Shown piece after piece: positions 60,615-64,000 of a stretch of 64,000 bases of DNA. Source of the DNA: Macrobrachium rosenbergii (Eukaryota > Arthropoda > Malacostraca > Decapoda > Palaemonidae); the NCBI RefSeq assembly GCF_040412425.1, contig NC_089782.1, positions 22,185,622 to 22,249,621 of the forward strand. The letters run 5' to 3'. The notes below the pieces were generated by a model. That model saw only the letters and a list, made by a program, of their open reading frames with translations. It made no database searches and was not told where the DNA came from. Within the stretch, counting starts at the first letter, position 1, and every line of letters starts with the position of its first letter. A program made the position numbers and the translations under genes.

Positions 60615-60698
60615 GCACATTTCACATGACCGTGTGCACACGCATGAAACGTTTTGGCACATTTCACATGACCAATGTGCACGCGCATGAAACGTAGA
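60615..60698 (+). repeat. 42-bp tandem duplication
   Basis: GCACATTTCACATGACC begins at 60615 and 60657, and both copies continue with TGTGCAC.CGCATGAAACGT. The period is 42 bp. The minus strand gives the in-frame repeat HVKCAK; this helps create a spurious 192-codon frame that also crosses a (CT)n tract. Confidence 0.8.
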
Positions 60699-60771
60699 CA
60701 CACACGTCCCCCCATATACGTTCTGGCAAGCGCATACAAACAAGAGTTTAGAACACTCACTTCGCGGATAT

Positions 60772-60776
<5 letters not shown>

Positions 60777-60835
<59 letters not shown>

Positions 60836-60936
60836 AATCCGAATCAAGAGATTGCGTGTACGGTCTAACCGAAGCTGAAATAATGCGCTTAGCAGGGTGG
60901 GCTGCCGAGTTACTGGGAGAGAGAGAGAGAGAGAGA
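60777..60936. repeat. (CT)28 and opposed (GA)10
   Basis: CT at 60777-60833 and GA at 60916-60936. Confidence 0.96.
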
Positions 60937-61168
60937 TAGAAAAAAAAAGGTTAAAGAAAAATGCAGATGAAAAGAAAGAGGAAGGAATAAATATTCTTTG
61001 CTGGACGTCAAAGGCAAGTTTCTCTGTAGCAGTCGTGATAATGGTCATAAAAGTAACTGGGATCTATGTGGGATTTTCATTTAGCCGAATTCGTAACGTT
61101 TCAAGTTCGGGTTCTGTTTTGGGGTGTGGTCACCCAAAATAATAGGGTATAGGTAACTTTTCCGTGTT

Positions 61169-61173
<5 letters not shown>

Positions 61174-61258
<85 letters not shown>
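61174..61258 (+). repeat. (AT)n tract
   Basis: Pure TA, about 85 bp, after a short GT run. Confidence 0.97.
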
Positions 61259-61261
<3 letters not shown>

Positions 61262-61410
61262 TATACCCAGCTAGTCATTTTTGCAGCTGTCGGAAGGCTC
61301 AGTTTTCCTGTCATAAGCTTGGGGTCAATTGTACAGCTCCGAGAGGCGGTAAAAGTCGTTATTTTTAAATTGTAATTTAAAGTATACCACAAAAGCGGGT
61401 CTTGTGTAAA

Positions 61411-61499
61411 CTAGGAGTGCTAAGGTTACATTAGATATTCCGCTCTCCGCTAGGAATACTAAAAATAGATTAGATATGCCGTTACGCGCCAGGAGTAAC
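61411..61499 (+). repeat. 39-bp tandem repeat, about 2.3 copies
   Basis: CTAGGAGTGCTAA, CTAGGAATACTAA and CCAGGAGTAAC begin at 61411, 61450 and 61489, exactly 39 bp apart, with TTAGATAT.CCG shared in each full unit. The period is 13 codons, so a minus-strand frame shows a 13-residue repeat. Confidence 0.75.
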
Positions 61500-62668
61500 A
61501 TATGCAATAGAGCTGGAAAATCCCGCCACCCTGGAAAGGAGTTACAGTTACAAATGACGTTCCTGCTTCATCATCCTTATGAGTTGCTGGTTAATAGTGT
61601 ACCCCAGTATTTGCGCTGCTTCGGACTCAGACGAAGAGGTGATAGAAGAAGAGTTCAGTGGCCGTTTTATCCCCATAGGTCTATAGACACCTCCACTAAG
61701 GACAAGTGACCGAGCTCCCGTTGGAGGTGATGAAGTATTTTCCAGATTTTTTCTTTATTTAAAAAACCCCTTTTTCTTACTCCTTTCTCATCCACCTGTC
61801 ATTCGAATCTCCACCACATCATTGCCAGGCCGTCTCCTCTTTCCCTCTTGCTGTTCTCCTCCCTCCCCCCTCCCTCCCCCTCCCTCAGTCCATGTGTCCT
61901 TCCATGCACCTTTCTTCCCTCCCCCATACTCCCCCTCCTCCCCACCATCCACCGTAAAACCAGTAGCTTGACCAAGGATGCAATGTCATGTGTTTGATGC
62001 GAAAAGTTCTTCAGCCAAGAAAGTGGGGAAGCGGTTGCGCGTGCAATTTCTGTTGCACCTTGTCCTGCAAGTGTTCTGCACCTAAAAAGGGACCGAAGTG
62101 ATCATTGCACTTAATATATATTTCTCTCTTGGCGCTTCAAGTGTCTGGTATCGTAACGTTTTGGGGTTTCCTTCCTTCCTTCGGCAGGTCTCTTCCCCAA
62201 CCTTCCTTCCCACTCCCTTCCCCACGAGCGTTCCAAGTCCCCATCCCCATCCCCACGGCGCTCAGGGATTAATAAAACCTTTCAGGATCGTTCACCCTTT
62301 TCCATAATGATTCGTCCTCCGGGCACACAGCGCATGAAATACAGTTTTTGACGCCACGATTTTTTTCCTCGTGTTCATTATGCACCTTCATTGGACGCAC
62401 CTCGAGAAACGTCTTCTTCTTCTTCTCTTAACGAAGCTGTTCCTTTTTTATTTTCTGTTTCCGAAACCTTATGGAAATGGATCTATCCATTACGAAGGGA
62501 ACGATTATAAGCGTCGATGTCGTGCTCGACCGTAATACCAGAAGCTCAACTTAAGTGGTCTTCAAACATTACCTACTTTTTTATGTTGACCATCCCTCAA
62601 TTTTCGCTCATCTCCTCCTCCTCCTCCTCCTCTGGCCTTTTCTTCCAAGATGCCGAGTTTGCCTTTGC

Positions 62669-62672
<4 letters not shown>
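61500..62672. other. unique sequence, C-rich patches
   Basis: CCCTCC-rich at 61855-61945 and CCCCAT words at 62190-62260. A 77-codon + frame (61476-61709) is basic and non-repetitive but unsupported. Confidence 0.4.
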
Positions 62673-62741
<69 letters not shown>

Positions 62742-62887
62742 CCTTGGTTTTCTTGGAGTGCCCGTTTGTATGGGCAACAATAATTATAATGATACATTTA
62801 ATGATACCTTCTTTTCTGTAGGATCATATTCAAGTATAGTTCACACACAGCAGTCAAGTTGTGTACTTTGTATGTCAATTTTTATTC

Positions 62888-62955
<68 letters not shown>

Positions 62956-63010
62956 CATTTTACATCAGTACCAGTCTATATACAAATATATTCAACAAAA
63001 AAGTGAAAAG

Positions 63011-63077
<67 letters not shown>
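62673..63077 (+). repeat. (CT)33, (AAT)22 and (CT)31
   Basis: CT at 62673-62738, AAT at 62889-62955 and CT at 63016-63077, with unique spacers. Confidence 0.97.
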
Positions 63078-63080
<3 letters not shown>

Positions 63081-63351
63081 CCTGGAAAGGCGCCGGATCC
63101 TAAAGCCACGAGAACTGATGGGAAATGAAACACAGCGAAAGAATGTGAAGTTGAACTGCTATTCAACAAAGCACCGGTTGAAGGATGGAAGGAGCATTGG
63201 ATTGAGAATAACCATATAGACGGCAGACGAGGGAAAAAGAAATTGCTTGTTATACAAACTTCAAGAAAAGTAAAGGGAGAAAGAAAGGTCGGAGAAATGA
63301 ACGTGTCTGTCAACGAGTTCATTGCAGTTCTTGAGTTTCAGCCTGAAAGTT

Positions 63352-63540
<189 letters not shown>

Positions 63541-63793
63541 CAAACTGCAATTTTCCGGTCTTCTCTCATTATTTACAATCCCAAAGAAGTCGTTATTAAG
63601 AGATAATTGCGGACTTCAGCTTAAATTAGAGGTTCCCCAGAAAAACGGCCCAGAAGAAATTTAAATGTATATATATTTCTCCAGACTCCGAGTGGGTTGG
63701 CCTGTTTTAAAGGCTCCTTCCATGACCGGCATATTTAAGTACCTTCGTTCCAAAGCTGCTATTTTGGTGGTGACTAATTTGTTAGCATTTTTA

Positions 63794-63797
<4 letters not shown>

Positions 63798-63834
<37 letters not shown>

Positions 63835-63850
63835 CTCTCTCTCTCCTCTG
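63798..63850 (+). repeat. (CT)n tract ending CTCTGCAG
   Basis: CT repeats interrupted by CTCTG, ending in a string that resembles a 3' splice site. Confidence 0.93.
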
Positions 63851-63886
63851 CAGTCCGGTGTGAACTCACACTTCGGAGGGGAAGAC

Positions 63887-64000
63887 GTAATTATTATAAA
63901 TAATATTTTAATTTCTGTTTCATTAATATTATTGGCGTTTTTATTTATGTTTTATTTACTGTTGTTAATAATATTGCTCCTCTTGTCGTTTTCATTAATA
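63887..64000. other. AT-rich end of window, no gene seen
   Basis: ATTATTAATAT-type sequence without features. Confidence 0.5.

Noticed and set aside
60470..61048. 192-codon minus-strand frame
   Set aside because: It crosses a (CT)n tract (Arg-Glu run) and the 42-bp duplication; the remaining residues match nothing I know.

Overview
The window looks like non-coding chromosomal DNA from an arthropod, most probably a decapod crustacean (shrimp, crayfish or crab). Three things point that way. First, about a tenth of the 64 kb is simple-sequence repeat by my rough hand count: (AT)n tracts of 60-400 bp, (CT)n/(GA)n tracts of 25-75 bp, (AAT)n/(TTA)n tracts, and (TCC)n/(TTC)n with their purine complements. 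Second, a short interspersed element at 46.5-46.8 kb matches, as I remember it, a family widespread in decapod genomes. Third, AT-rich unique sequence carries degraded retrotransposon pieces and no compact genes. No operon, rRNA, complete tRNA, CRISPR array, phage or bacterial mobile element is visible. Most long open frames are artefacts of microsatellites: (AT)n reads Tyr-Ile, (CT)n reads Ser-Leu, (GA)n reads Arg-Glu, (TCC)n/(GGA)n reads Ser, Pro, Leu, Glu or Gly.

Layout: 0-9 kb has microsatellites, a G-rich block at 5.0-5.2 kb and a possible terminal exon or retrocopy next to poly(A) at 2.2-2.4 kb. 10-25 kb has a GGGTT hexameric array, AT tracts, a degenerate ~54-bp minisatellite at 18.05-18.6 kb and paired AAT-associated duplications at 22.1-22.3 kb. 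25-32.5 kb has a G-free C-rich block, a CpG- and CCAAT-rich segment at 26.7-27.65 kb, a cluster of five (CT)n arrays and a GC-box cluster at 31.8 kb. 33-41 kb has two further degenerate minisatellites, a 28-bp inverted repeat between two (TTA)n arrays and a homeodomain-core cluster. 42-48.3 kb has a decayed reverse-transcriptase relic, the best coding-exon candidate (44,635-44,706), the SINE, and a composite repeat whose units each end in a (CT)n array. 49-64 kb is mostly unique AT-rich sequence, with a possible TATA/Inr plus exon at 53.3-53.55 kb and small in-phase tandem duplications at 60.6 and 61.4 kb.

The strongest gene signal is a 72-nt open segment on the + strand with an excellent translation-start context, an in-frame stop 30 nt upstream and a consensus 5' splice site. 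It looks like a short first coding exon followed by a long intron that may fill much of the remaining window. The other exon candidates are weak and rest only on splice-like signals and open frames. I see no evidence for a new multi-gene system. The unusual content is repeat architecture and a few possible exons or regulatory clusters.
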